From positions 1 through 21,008 of the forward strand of contig WGAA01000156.1 of NCBI GenBank assembly GCA_015489285.1: a stretch of DNA of 21,008 bases, written 5' to 3'. Of the stretch, positions 14,358-21,008 are shown piece after piece. The notes under the pieces were generated by a model, which did no database searches, had not been told where the DNA came from, and saw only the letters and a list, made by a program, of their open reading frames with translations. Numbering within the stretch: the first letter of the stretch is position 1; the number at the start of each line of letters is the position of its first letter. The DNA comes from Anaerolineae bacterium. GTDB lineage: Bacteria; Chloroflexota; Anaerolineae; JAADDB01. The translations under genes and the position numbers were made by a program.

Positions 14358-14420
14358 GGTGCCCGACAAGAGGGGGAGTGGCTCGTGTGCCCTTGCGAGT
14401 CCACCAGTGTGTCGGGCACC
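14358..14420 (+). promoter_or_regulatory. two-tier inverted repeat (structured leader) before the histidine kinase
   Basis: GGTGCCCGACA (14358-14368) and TGTCGGGCACC (14410-14420) are perfect 11-bp complements. Inside them GTGGCTCG (14378-14385) pairs with CGAGTCCAC (14396-14404), leaving one bulged T at 14400 and a 10-nt loop. Together they give 19 base pairs in 63 nt. It ends 12 nt before the GGTGAG ribosome site of the ATG at 14444. It matches no riboswitch class I recognise, has no T-tract, and is not a tRNA. It could be an RNA leader, a protein-binding operator, or a hairpin ending the upstream operon. Confidence 0.5.
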
Positions 14421-14443
14421 CAAACCTCTTAGCGGTGAGTCCG

Positions 14444-16756
14444 ATGTACGCCATACAACCGGTACCGTCCAACGATAACGCGATCCTGAGGGCCGTCACC
14501 CAAATCGCTACCGAGGTCCTGCAGAACCGACATTGGGAAGAGAACATCACGGAGATCCTGGGCCAGCTCGGCCGCGCGGCCCGAGTCTGTCGGGTGTGCG
14601 TGTTCGCAAACGTGACTCTACCCGACGGGCGTCGGGGGCTTCAGCTCCGTTACGAGTGGCTTGCCCCTCACAGTCCTCCCGCATTGGTCGAGCTGGGGGC
14701 ATGGCAGCGCGAGCACCCCTACCCCTGGGACGAGGGGCTCTTCGCGCGTTGGGCCCCCCTCCTGCAGCAAGGAGAGATCATCCACGGGCCCATCGCCCTC
14801 TTCCCCCCTAAAGAGGGTTATGCCCTCAAATCCCGGGGCATCCAATCCCTGGCTGTTGTCCCCATCTTCCAGGGGGACCAGTGGTGGGGTTTCCTCGGTC
14901 TCGACGAGTGCACCACTCCCCGGTTGTGGAGCGATGAGGAGCTGGATGTGCTGCGCTCGGCCAGCAGCATCCTGGGCGCGGCGTTGGAACGGCAACACAT
15001 GCTCGCCCATGTCGAGATCCGCGCCCTGGAGATCGAGATCCTCAGCCAAGTGCTCCGGGCCCTGAACGCGACGCCCCACATCGATGAGGCCTTCCCCAAG
15101 ATCGTCGCCCCGCTGCGGCAACTCACCCGCGCGGACCGCATCAGCCTGGCCATGTTCACCCCCGACCGCTCCGAATTCATCATCATCAGCCTGGACCAAC
15201 CCCACCCCGAGCTGGGCAAGGGGTCCCGTATGCCCGTCGAGGACACCTCCTCCCTGGAGGACATCCTCAACGGGCGCATCCACATGACCCCCGACCTGGC
15301 CAAGGAAAAGGAGCGCCCGGGGGAGCAGCTCCTCTACGGGGCAGGATACCGCTCCCGCCTGAACATCCCCCTGAACGTCCAGGATCGCGTATACGGCGCC
15401 TTGAACTTCGCCTGGAAACGGCCTTACGGCTTCGAGGGGCTCTCCATCCCCGTCCTCCAGCGTCTGGCCGACGCCATCGCCCTGGCCATCGAACGGACCC
15501 ATCACCTGGTCGAGGAGCAAGAGCGCCGTCACGAAATGGAGCGCCTTTTCCAGTCCGCGGCCGCGCTGACGGCCAACCTGGAGCTCGACGAAGTCCTGGA
15601 GCACATCCTCGATTACCTGGAGGAGCTGACCCATTACGACAGCGCGACCATTCTCCTCGTCGAAGGGGATGCCCTGCAGGTGAAGGCCATGCGCGGGTTC
15701 GCCCATCCGGAAGTGTACATGCAACGCCGCTACCCCCTGGACGACCCTTATTTCCGGCGCATGCGTGAGACGGGGAAGCCCATCCTCCTGGAGGATGCGT
15801 CCGCGGATCCCCTCTTCGAGAACTGGGACGACCATTATCCCATCCGTGGGTGGCTGGCCGTTCCCCTCATCGTGCGGGATAAGGTCCTGGGGTACCTGAC
15901 CCTGGAGAGTCGGCGGGTGGCCGCGTTCGGGGAAAAGGAAACGCGCTTGGCCCAGGTGTTCGCCAATCACGCGGCCACGGCCATCGAAAACGCGCGCCTC
16001 TTCCAGCAGGCCCTGCGCCTGAACCGGGAGCTGGAGGCCGCGCTCCAGGCCCGGACGACCCTCATCCATCGGGTCTCCCACGAACTTCGCACCCCCCTCA
16101 CCCTCATCCTGGGCCTGGCCGAACTCCTCCAAACCCACCCCGAGGTCCAATCCCTCTCCGAGGAAACCCGTAACCTCCTGGAGAACCTGGTCCACGAGGC
16201 CCGGCATCTGCGGCACATGGTCAACCAGGTCCTCAGCCTCAAGCAGGTGGAACAGGAGCCCATGCGCTTTCAGGCCATCGACGTCCACAAGTGGGTCGAA
16301 GGGGTGTCCGCGGGGTGGCGCATCCTCTTCCAGAAGAAGGGGCAAACCCTCCACGTGGACATCGACTCGGGGGTGGGCCACATCTGGGGGGATCCCAACT
16401 TCCTCCAGCAAGTCCTCGACAACATCCTGGACAACGCGTACAAGTACACGCCCGAAGGGCGGAACATCTACCTCTCCGTTCGCCCCTACGACGGATCCTA
16501 CGTCCTCTTCCAGATTCGGGACGAGGGCATCGGCGTGCCCCCCGAGGAGATCCCCCACCTGTTCGAGCAATTCTATCGGGTGGAGCGGAAGGAGAACTAC
16601 CGGGACAAGGGGCTCGGCCTGGGTCTGGCCCTGTGCAAGGGCATCGTGGAACGCCACGGAGGACGGATTTGGGTGGAAAGCGAGGGGGAAAATCGGGGGA
16701 TGACGGTCTACTTCACCGTGCCGGTGGATGGGAGGGAGACAACGATTAACGATTGA
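14444..16756 (+). CDS. cytoplasmic sensor histidine kinase with three GAF domains
   Basis: This is a 770-aa soluble two-component sensor kinase; no membrane segment is visible. Three GAF-type sensory domains lie at about 15-185, 195-352 and 365-520. A HisKA dimerisation domain follows with phospho-acceptor His546 in SHELRTPL. The ATPase domain has N-box DNILDNAYKYTP (659-670), G1 DEGIG (693-697) and G2 GLGLGLAL (723-730). The frame is open to GTG 14378, and GTG 14387 is also possible with AGGGGGAG upstream. ATG 14444 is preferred because GGTGAG (14433-14438) precedes it by 5 nt and the earlier codons lie in an inverted repeat. No response regulator is adjacent. The final codons and stop lie inside a heptamer repeat. 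Confidence 0.85.
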   Translation: MYAIQPVPSNDNAILRAVTQIATEVLQNRHWEENITEILGQLGRAARVCRVCVFANVTLPDGRRGLQLRYEWLAPHSPPALVELGAWQREHPYPWDEGLFARWAPLLQQGEIIHGPIALFPPKEGYALKSRGIQSLAVVPIFQGDQWWGFLGLDECTTPRLWSDEELDVLRSASSILGAALERQHMLAHVEIRALEIEILSQVLRALNATPHIDEAFPKIVAPLRQLTRADRISLAMFTPDRSEFIIISLDQPHPELGKGSRMPVEDTSSLEDILNGRIHMTPDLAKEKERPGEQLLYGAGYRSRLNIPLNVQDRVYGALNFAWKRPYGFEGLSIPVLQRLADAIALAIERTHHLVEEQERRHEMERLFQSAAALTANLELDEVLEHILDYLEELTHYDSATILLVEGDALQVKAMRGFAHPEVYMQRRYPLDDPYFRRMRETGKPILLEDASADPLFENWDDHYPIRGWLAVPLIVRDKVLGYLTLESRRVAAFGEKETRLAQVFANHAATAIENARLFQQALRLNRELEAALQARTTLIHRVSHELRTPLTLILGLAELLQTHPEVQSLSEETRNLLENLVHEARHLRHMVNQVLSLKQVEQEPMRFQAIDVHKWVEGVSAGWRILFQKKGQTLHVDIDSGVGHIWGDPNFLQQVLDNILDNAYKYTPEGRNIYLSVRPYDGSYVLFQIRDEGIGVPPEEIPHLFEQFYRVERKENYRDKGLGLGLALCKGIVERHGGRIWVESEGENRGMTVYFTVPVDGRETTIND

Positions 16757-16770
16757 CGATTAACGATTAA
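16743..16770. repeat. heptamer repeat CGATTAA x4, overlapping the end of the kinase gene
   Basis: Four tandem 7-nt units CGATTAA, CGATTGA, CGATTAA, CGATTAA run from 16743 to 16770. The second unit supplies the TGA stop (16754-16756) of the histidine kinase, so its last few residues (TIND) come from repeat DNA. Confidence 0.8.
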
Positions 16771-16814
16771 AAAGTTGACGGAAGGACAAGATCGGCCCAA
16801 CAACGTCAACGTTC

Positions 16815-16840
16815 GTAACGAGTGACGAGTAACGAGTAAC
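16815..16840. repeat. heptamer repeat GTAACGA x3.7
   Basis: GTAACGA, GTGACGA, GTAACGA and a partial GTAAC run in tandem. This lies in the 164-bp convergent intergenic region between the kinase and the minus-strand operon. With the neighbouring repeats it fills most of the space. No terminator hairpin is obvious here for either transcript. Confidence 0.8.
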
Positions 16841-16851
16841 TGCCTGGAGCG

Positions 16852-16992
16852 AGAACAAGGTTGATTCTACAGCGCCAACCCACTCGCCCAAATTACGCAT
16901 TACGTATCACGCATCACGCATCACGTCATCACGTCATCACGCCGAGATGCGTCTGCAATGCCGACTTTCTCCCCGCCGCCTGACGCCTGACG
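16852..16992. repeat. heptamer-repeat intergenic element, copy 2
   Basis: This is the second copy of the element at 76-239. It shares AAGGTTGA (16857-16864), a 15-nt block (16890-16904), heptamers ATTACGC, ATTACGT, ATCACGC, ATCACGC, ATCACGT (16892-16926) plus two further ATCACGT/ATCACGC units each preceded by an extra C, GATGCG (16946-16951), and a 27-nt block at 16960-16986 with 24 of 27 identities to copy 1. GCCTGAC units end it. It extends about 72 nt into the 3' end of the minus-strand transglutaminase-like gene. Confidence 0.75.
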
Positions 16993-17607
16993 CGTCAAGT
17001 AAACCTCCCCCTCCGGAGGCGCGTTCACCGCGAGTAGACTCATGTGCGGATCCCGCACCTCGTACCAGAGGATGGTATGTCCCCGGGTGTAGGGGTTTTC
17101 CTCTAGGGCCTCGGAGAAGGTGGCCCACGTCTGGGGGAAGATCTCGTTATTGGAGAGGACATACCAGCGTCCCCGGTAGGGGAAGATGCACAGGACGTGG
17201 GCGCCCATTTGCAGTCCTTCCCAAAGGGAGGAGAAGTCAAAAGGGTTGAGAAGAAGGGTGACCACGTAACAGCGCCCCCCATCCGCGAAGAGGCGCACGT
17301 GTTGCGCGGCCACATAGGCCAGACCATCGCAATCGTCCTCGAAGACCCCCTTTTCCCTCCACTGCCACTGGGCATAGGCCAGGGAGGCGATCACGTCGAA
17401 GGCCCCCTTGAGGGGGTCAGAGCGCCAGCGGGTGTGCTCACGCCACCAGCGGGCAAAGCTCTCCGGCGAGTCGAACCGCCGCGGGGGCAGGGGAAGATGA
17501 GGCCGGAATCGGTCCGCCAGTCGGGAAAGGGGACGACGCCCCAGGCGGAACCACAGGGCCCACAGGGGGACGTATACCTTCAAGAACGCACGTTGATACC
17601 ATTTCAT
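16921..17607 (-). CDS. transglutaminase-like (cysteine protease fold) small protein
   Basis: This protein has 228 aa. The N-terminus has one hydrophobic, aromatic-rich segment (about 5-22) followed by basic and proline-rich residues, compatible with membrane attachment. The core has the transglutaminase-like pattern: Cys93 in FEDDCDGLAYVAAQ at a helix start, His137 in GAHVLCIF before a strand pair, and then SNNE (152-155) where a catalytic Asp is usual. If the family call is right, the third residue is Asn or displaced. Residues from about 205 to the end are encoded by repeat copy 2, so the native C-terminus was probably different. It starts 3 bp after the uxs stop and is surely cotranscribed with it. 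No strong ribosome site is seen. Confidence 0.6.
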   Translation of the reverse strand: MKWYQRAFLKVYVPLWALWFRLGRRPLSRLADRFRPHLPLPPRRFDSPESFARWWREHTRWRSDPLKGAFDVIASLAYAQWQWREKGVFEDDCDGLAYVAAQHVRLFADGGRCYVVTLLLNPFDFSSLWEGLQMGAHVLCIFPYRGRWYVLSNNEIFPQTWATFSEALEENPYTRGHTILWYEVRDPHMSLLAVNAPPEGEVYLTRQASGGGEKVGIADASRRDDVMT

Positions 17608-17610
17608 GGC

Positions 17611-18549
17611 TCAGGGCAATCCCAAGCGTTTGCGGAAATCCTCGATGGTGCGCAGGAGCCCCTCCCGCACGGGGATGCGGGGTTCCCAGCCCAGGACTCG
17701 ACGGGCCTTGCTAATGTCGGGACGGCGTTGTTTGGGATCGTCCTGGGGGAGGGGCTTGAACACAATGCCCGCGGTGTTCCCCGTCAACTCGTTGACCAGC
17801 TCGGCAAAGTCGATAATGCGGTACTCCTCCGGGTTTCCGATGTTGACCGGTTCTACCTCATCGGAGAGGAAGAGGCGGTAGATGCCCTCGATGAGGTCGT
17901 CGACGTAGGTGAAGGATCGGGTTTGGGTGCCGTCGCCGTAGACGGTCAGGGGCTGCCCGCGGAGGGCTTGCGTCAGGAAGTTAGGCACGACCCGACCGTC
18001 GTTCAAGCGCATCCGGGGGCCGTACGTGTTGAAAATACGCACAATGCGCGTGTCCAGTCCGTGAACCCGATGGTAGGCCATGGTGAGGGCTTCCGCGAAG
18101 CGCTTGGATTCGTCGTAGATGCCGCGGATGCCGATGGGGTTCACGTTTCCCCAGTACGTCTCCGGTTGGGGGTGAACGAGGGGGTCCCCGTAAACCTCGG
18201 AGGTGGAGGCGAGGATGAAGCGGGCGCCCTTGGCCTTGGCCAATCCCAGCGTCCTGTACGTGCCGATGGCGTTGACCTTCCCGATCTGGATGGGGAACGC
18301 GGGGAAGTCCACAGGACTGGCCGGGGACGCGAAGTGAAATACGGCATCCACATCCCCTTCCACGTAGATGTACTCGGTCACATCGTGGAAGATGAACTTG
18401 AAGCGAGGGTGCCCGGCCAGATGGGCGATGTTATCCGTCGTCCCCGTGATGAGGTTGTCCATAGCGATAACCGTGTGTCCCTCGGCCAGAAGCCGATCGC
18501 ACAGGTGGGAGCCGAGAAATCCGGCACCGCCGGTCACCAATATGCGCAT
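17611..18549 (-). CDS. uxs: UDP-glucuronate decarboxylase (UDP-xylose synthase), SDR family
   Basis: This 312-aa NAD-dependent nucleotide-sugar enzyme converts UDP-glucuronate to UDP-xylose for surface polysaccharide synthesis. Motifs are GGAGFLG (7-13), ASPASPVDFP, STSEVYGDP with Glu118, catalytic YDESK (Tyr145, Lys149), RIFNTYGPRM.LNDGRVV, GDGTQTRSF.YVDDL and the late DDP..RRPDI..A...LGWEP. This series is shared with animal and plant UXS and separates it from GalE or RmlB. The start ATG (18549 to 18547) has an AGGAGGG ribosome site (complement of 18559-18565) 9 nt upstream; the open frame to 18723 overlaps mutS2 and is not used. It lies 19 bp after mutS2. Confidence 0.92.
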   Translation of the reverse strand: MRILVTGGAGFLGSHLCDRLLAEGHTVIAMDNLITGTTDNIAHLAGHPRFKFIFHDVTEYIYVEGDVDAVFHFASPASPVDFPAFPIQIGKVNAIGTYRTLGLAKAKGARFILASTSEVYGDPLVHPQPETYWGNVNPIGIRGIYDESKRFAEALTMAYHRVHGLDTRIVRIFNTYGPRMRLNDGRVVPNFLTQALRGQPLTVYGDGTQTRSFTYVDDLIEGIYRLFLSDEVEPVNIGNPEEYRIIDFAELVNELTGNTAGIVFKPLPQDDPKQRRPDISKARRVLGWEPRIPVREGLLRTIEDFRKRLGLP

Positions 18550-18568
18550 AAGCCCAATCCCTCCTGTC

Positions 18569-20992
18569 CTAGTCTTCCCCGACGAAGGTGACGACGGTGA
18601 CGCCATCCCCACCTTCGTTGGGGGCTCCGGGTTTATAGGATGCCACCAAAGGGTGATCTCGCAGGAAATCCCGCACCGCGCGGCGGAGCACCCCTGTCCC
18701 TTTGCCGTGGATGATCCGCACATAGGGCATGCCGGCCAGGTACGCGTCGTCGATGTACTTTTCCAGGACGGGGAGCATTTCGTCCACAGTCAGGCCGCGC
18801 ACGTCCAGCTCGCTGCGCACGGCCGTCTTAGCAGGGGCGACCACCCGTCCCCCCTCCGGGACTTCTCCCCGGGGACGCTCCCGGAATTCCACCCGTTCCC
18901 GGGGCAGGCGCAGGCGAAACGAACCGACCTGCACTTCCACCTCCCCCTTCTCATCCACATCCGTGACCTCGCCCTCCGCGTGGAGGCTGGGCACGTACAC
19001 CCGATCCCCTTTCCTAAGGTGTTCCGGTTCCCGGGTGGAGACGGTTTCCGGCAGGGGGGAGAGCTCCTTTTCCCGCCGCGCGGCAATGTGTTCCACCTCG
19101 CGCAGCGTTTCCTGGATGGCGGGACGCTCCTTGGCCGGGACGAGTTTGCGCAATCGGGCGCGCAGCCGCCGGATCTCGTTCCGCAACTCGTCCAGCTCGG
19201 CCTGGGCCTCCTCGCGGGCCCGGTTGATGGTCTCCCGCCGTTCCCGTTCGATGTCCGCCAGGCGCCGCTGAAGGGCCTCCTCCCGTTCCCGCACCTCTTT
19301 CAGCCGCGCCTCCAGCTCCTGTTCCAGCCGTCGTACCCGTTCTCGGGCCTCCCGGATCTCCGCCAGGAGCGCGTCGGCTTCCAGGCTTTCCGGGCGGACC
19401 ATACTCTGGGCCGTCTGGAGGATGCCCGGATCCAGGCCCAGGCGGCGGGCAATGGCCAACGCGTTCGAGCGGCCCGGCAGGCCGATGGTGAGCTCATATG
19501 TGGGCTGCAGCGTCTCCGGGTCGAACTCCACACTGGCGTTCATCACCCCCGGGGTCGTGTGGGCGAAAACCTTGAGCTCCGAGTAGTGGGAGGTGGCCAG
19601 GGTGGTGATGGAACGTTGCAGGAGGTGGAGGAGGATGGCTCGGGCCAGGGCTGCCCCCTCCTCCGGGTCGGTACCCGCTCCCAGCTCGTCGAGGAGGACG
19701 AGGGAGTGGGAGGTGGCCCGGTGCAGGATGTCGACGATGTTCGTCATATGGGAGGAGAAGGTGGACAGGGATTGTTCGATGGATTGTTCGTCCCCGATGT
19801 CCGCGTAGACCCCGTCGAAGACGGAGAATCGGGTGCCCTCCTCCGCGGGGATGGCCATCCCCGCCTGGGCCATGAGGACGAGAAGGCCCACCGTCTTCAG
19901 GGTGACCGTCTTCCCCCCCGTGTTCGGACCGGTGATCAGGAGGATGAACCAGTCGTCGTCGATGTAGACGTCGATGGGCACGACCCGGTCCCTGGGGATG
20001 AGGGGATGTCGGGCCCGACGCAGGTCGAGAACAGCCCCGGGATGGACGGGGAGGTGTTCGGGGGTGTGGGTGTCCAGCCGCGGGGGCACCTTGTGGGGAC
20101 GCTTGAAGGGCACGACTTCGGGGATGATCGCGTCCAGGTCGTCCGCGTACTTGGCCTTGGCAAAGACCAGGTCCAGGTACGCGAGGGTCTCCACCGTCCC
20201 CCGGATGTAGGGCGCCTCTTCCGCGACGAGGGCGCTCAGGTCCGCGAGGATGCGGCGGATCTCCCGCTCCTCCTCCAGCTCCAGCTCCCGCACCCGGTTG
20301 CCGAGTTCGACGACGGCTAAGGGTTCCACGAACAGGGTAGCCCCGCTGGCCGATTGGTCGTGGATGAGTCCGGGGATACGGCCTTTGTAGTCCGCTTTGA
20401 GGGGGAGGACGTAGCGGCCGTTGCGCTGGGTGATGAGGGGTTCCTGGAGGAATTGGGCGACCTCCGGGTCCCGGATCATGCGTTCCAGCGTGCGGGTGAC
20501 CCGTTCCCGCGCGTCCCGGAGCTCCCTCCGGATGCGGGCTAGGCGGGGGCTGGCCGCGTCGACGACCTCCCCCTGGTCGTCGATGGCCCGGCCGATTTCG
20601 TCGGCCACGTGCTCACAGGGTTCCATCTGGTAAGCCCGGTCGGCCAGGTTGGGGAACTGGTTAGCCGCGCGCGTGATCGTCTGGCGCAGGATACGGGCCC
20701 GTTGCAGGGTGCTCCGGATTTCCAGGAGCTCGTTGGGGAGGAGGACCTTCCCCCGTTCCGCCTGGTCGACCAGGGGACGCACGTCGTGGACGCCCCCCAG
20801 GTGGACGCCTCGTGTCGTGAGGAGGAGGCGGGCCTCCCGCGTCTCCTCCAGCAGGTGTCGTACGTCCTGCAAGTTCATCACCGGTTCCAGGCGCAGGGCC
20901 AGGTCGCGGCCCGCGGAAAAGGACGTGTACCGCGCCAGGTTCTCCCGGATGGTATGCCATTCCAACCCTTTAGCCGTGCGTTCGTGCATCAT
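18569..20992 (-). CDS. mutS2: endonuclease/ATPase MutS2 with C-terminal Smr domain
   Basis: This 807-aa protein of the MutS2/RqcU family is linked to recombination control and, in Bacillus, to rescue of collided ribosomes. The N-terminal core and clamp regions (about 1-330) are followed by the ABC-type ATPase: Walker A GPNTGGKT (355-362), ST..E.S..TFS.HM signature region (about 398-416) and Walker B LVLLDELGAGTDP (431-443). A long charged coiled coil follows (about 545-680), then a small beta domain near 690-720. The Smr nuclease domain has LDVRG and HGKGTGVLR motifs (about 725-807). The start is one of two adjacent ATG codons (20992 or 20989); GGTAGGG is immediately upstream and fits 20989 slightly better. 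Length is typical and the gene looks complete. Confidence 0.95.
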   Translation of the reverse strand: MMHERTAKGLEWHTIRENLARYTSFSAGRDLALRLEPVMNLQDVRHLLEETREARLLLTTRGVHLGGVHDVRPLVDQAERGKVLLPNELLEIRSTLQRARILRQTITRAANQFPNLADRAYQMEPCEHVADEIGRAIDDQGEVVDAASPRLARIRRELRDARERVTRTLERMIRDPEVAQFLQEPLITQRNGRYVLPLKADYKGRIPGLIHDQSASGATLFVEPLAVVELGNRVRELELEEEREIRRILADLSALVAEEAPYIRGTVETLAYLDLVFAKAKYADDLDAIIPEVVPFKRPHKVPPRLDTHTPEHLPVHPGAVLDLRRARHPLIPRDRVVPIDVYIDDDWFILLITGPNTGGKTVTLKTVGLLVLMAQAGMAIPAEEGTRFSVFDGVYADIGDEQSIEQSLSTFSSHMTNIVDILHRATSHSLVLLDELGAGTDPEEGAALARAILLHLLQRSITTLATSHYSELKVFAHTTPGVMNASVEFDPETLQPTYELTIGLPGRSNALAIARRLGLDPGILQTAQSMVRPESLEADALLAEIREARERVRRLEQELEARLKEVREREEALQRRLADIERERRETINRAREEAQAELDELRNEIRRLRARLRKLVPAKERPAIQETLREVEHIAARREKELSPLPETVSTREPEHLRKGDRVYVPSLHAEGEVTDVDEKGEVEVQVGSFRLRLPRERVEFRERPRGEVPEGGRVVAPAKTAVRSELDVRGLTVDEMLPVLEKYIDDAYLAGMPYVRIIHGKGTGVLRRAVRDFLRDHPLVASYKPGAPNEGGDGVTVVTFVGED

Positions 20993-21008
20993 CCCTACCG
21001 CATTTCTC

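Noticed and set aside
14358..14430. tRNA gene
   Set aside because: A long acceptor-like stem is present, but there is no D-arm, no T-loop motif and no room for an anticodon arm of standard geometry.
14618..16657. Minus-strand open frame of 679 codons opposite the histidine kinase
   Set aside because: It is a shadow of the kinase reading frame with low-complexity composition and no motif. Similar shadows at 777-1895, 7440-8981 and 18368-20320 were rejected for the same reason.

Overview
The window is GC-rich, densely coding bacterial DNA. The gene content suggests an anaerobic or thermophilic bacterium, most likely Chloroflexota (Anaerolineae-like). This rests on the general flavour of the proteins (a tungsten-type aldehyde ferredoxin oxidoreductase, an NpdG-like F420/NADP oxidoreductase, a multi-GAF cytoplasmic histidine kinase) and on heptanucleotide intergenic repeats. 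There is no rRNA or other taxonomic marker here, so the assignment is inference.

Layout. Positions 1-350 are non-coding: a perfect hairpin, a repeat element built of 7-bp units, and a good sigma70-type promoter. From 351 to 14324 there are twelve plus-strand genes, mostly overlapping or closely spaced: (i) the ATPase and two permeases of a PotABC-type importer with no substrate-binding protein; (ii) a three-gene NADH-dehydrogenase-like electron module (NuoE-, NuoF- and HoxU/NuoG-N-terminus-like) with no catalytic partner directly attached; (iii) an SsnA-type amidohydrolase; (iv) a GT-C-type membrane glycosyltransferase; (v) an NpdG-like NADP/F420 oxidoreductase; (vi) a class III aminotransferase; (vii) an aldehyde:ferredoxin oxidoreductase (AOR); (viii) a saccharopine/lysine-6-dehydrogenase-like enzyme. 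A three-GAF histidine kinase follows at 14444-16756, behind a strongly folded inverted repeat.

Positions 16757-16920 are a convergent intergenic region made largely of heptamer repeats. Three minus-strand genes follow: mutS2, a UDP-glucuronate decarboxylase (uxs) and a small transglutaminase-like protein. They are probably one transcript (mutS2 to uxs to the transglutaminase-like gene), with gaps of 19 and 3 bp.

Working model (inference): the plus-strand genes form a catabolic operon for an amine, amino acid or N-containing heterocycle. Uptake is by the Pot-type importer, followed by hydrolytic attack by SsnA, transamination or oxidative deamination to an aldehyde, and oxidation of the aldehyde by AOR. 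Electrons would pass to NAD through the NuoE/F/HoxU-like module. I know of no described pathway with this combination, and no substrate can be assigned from sequence alone.

The second notable signal is a dispersed 7-bp-periodic repeat. It lies in intergenic regions and extends into the 3' ends of at least three genes, supplying their last codons and stop codons.
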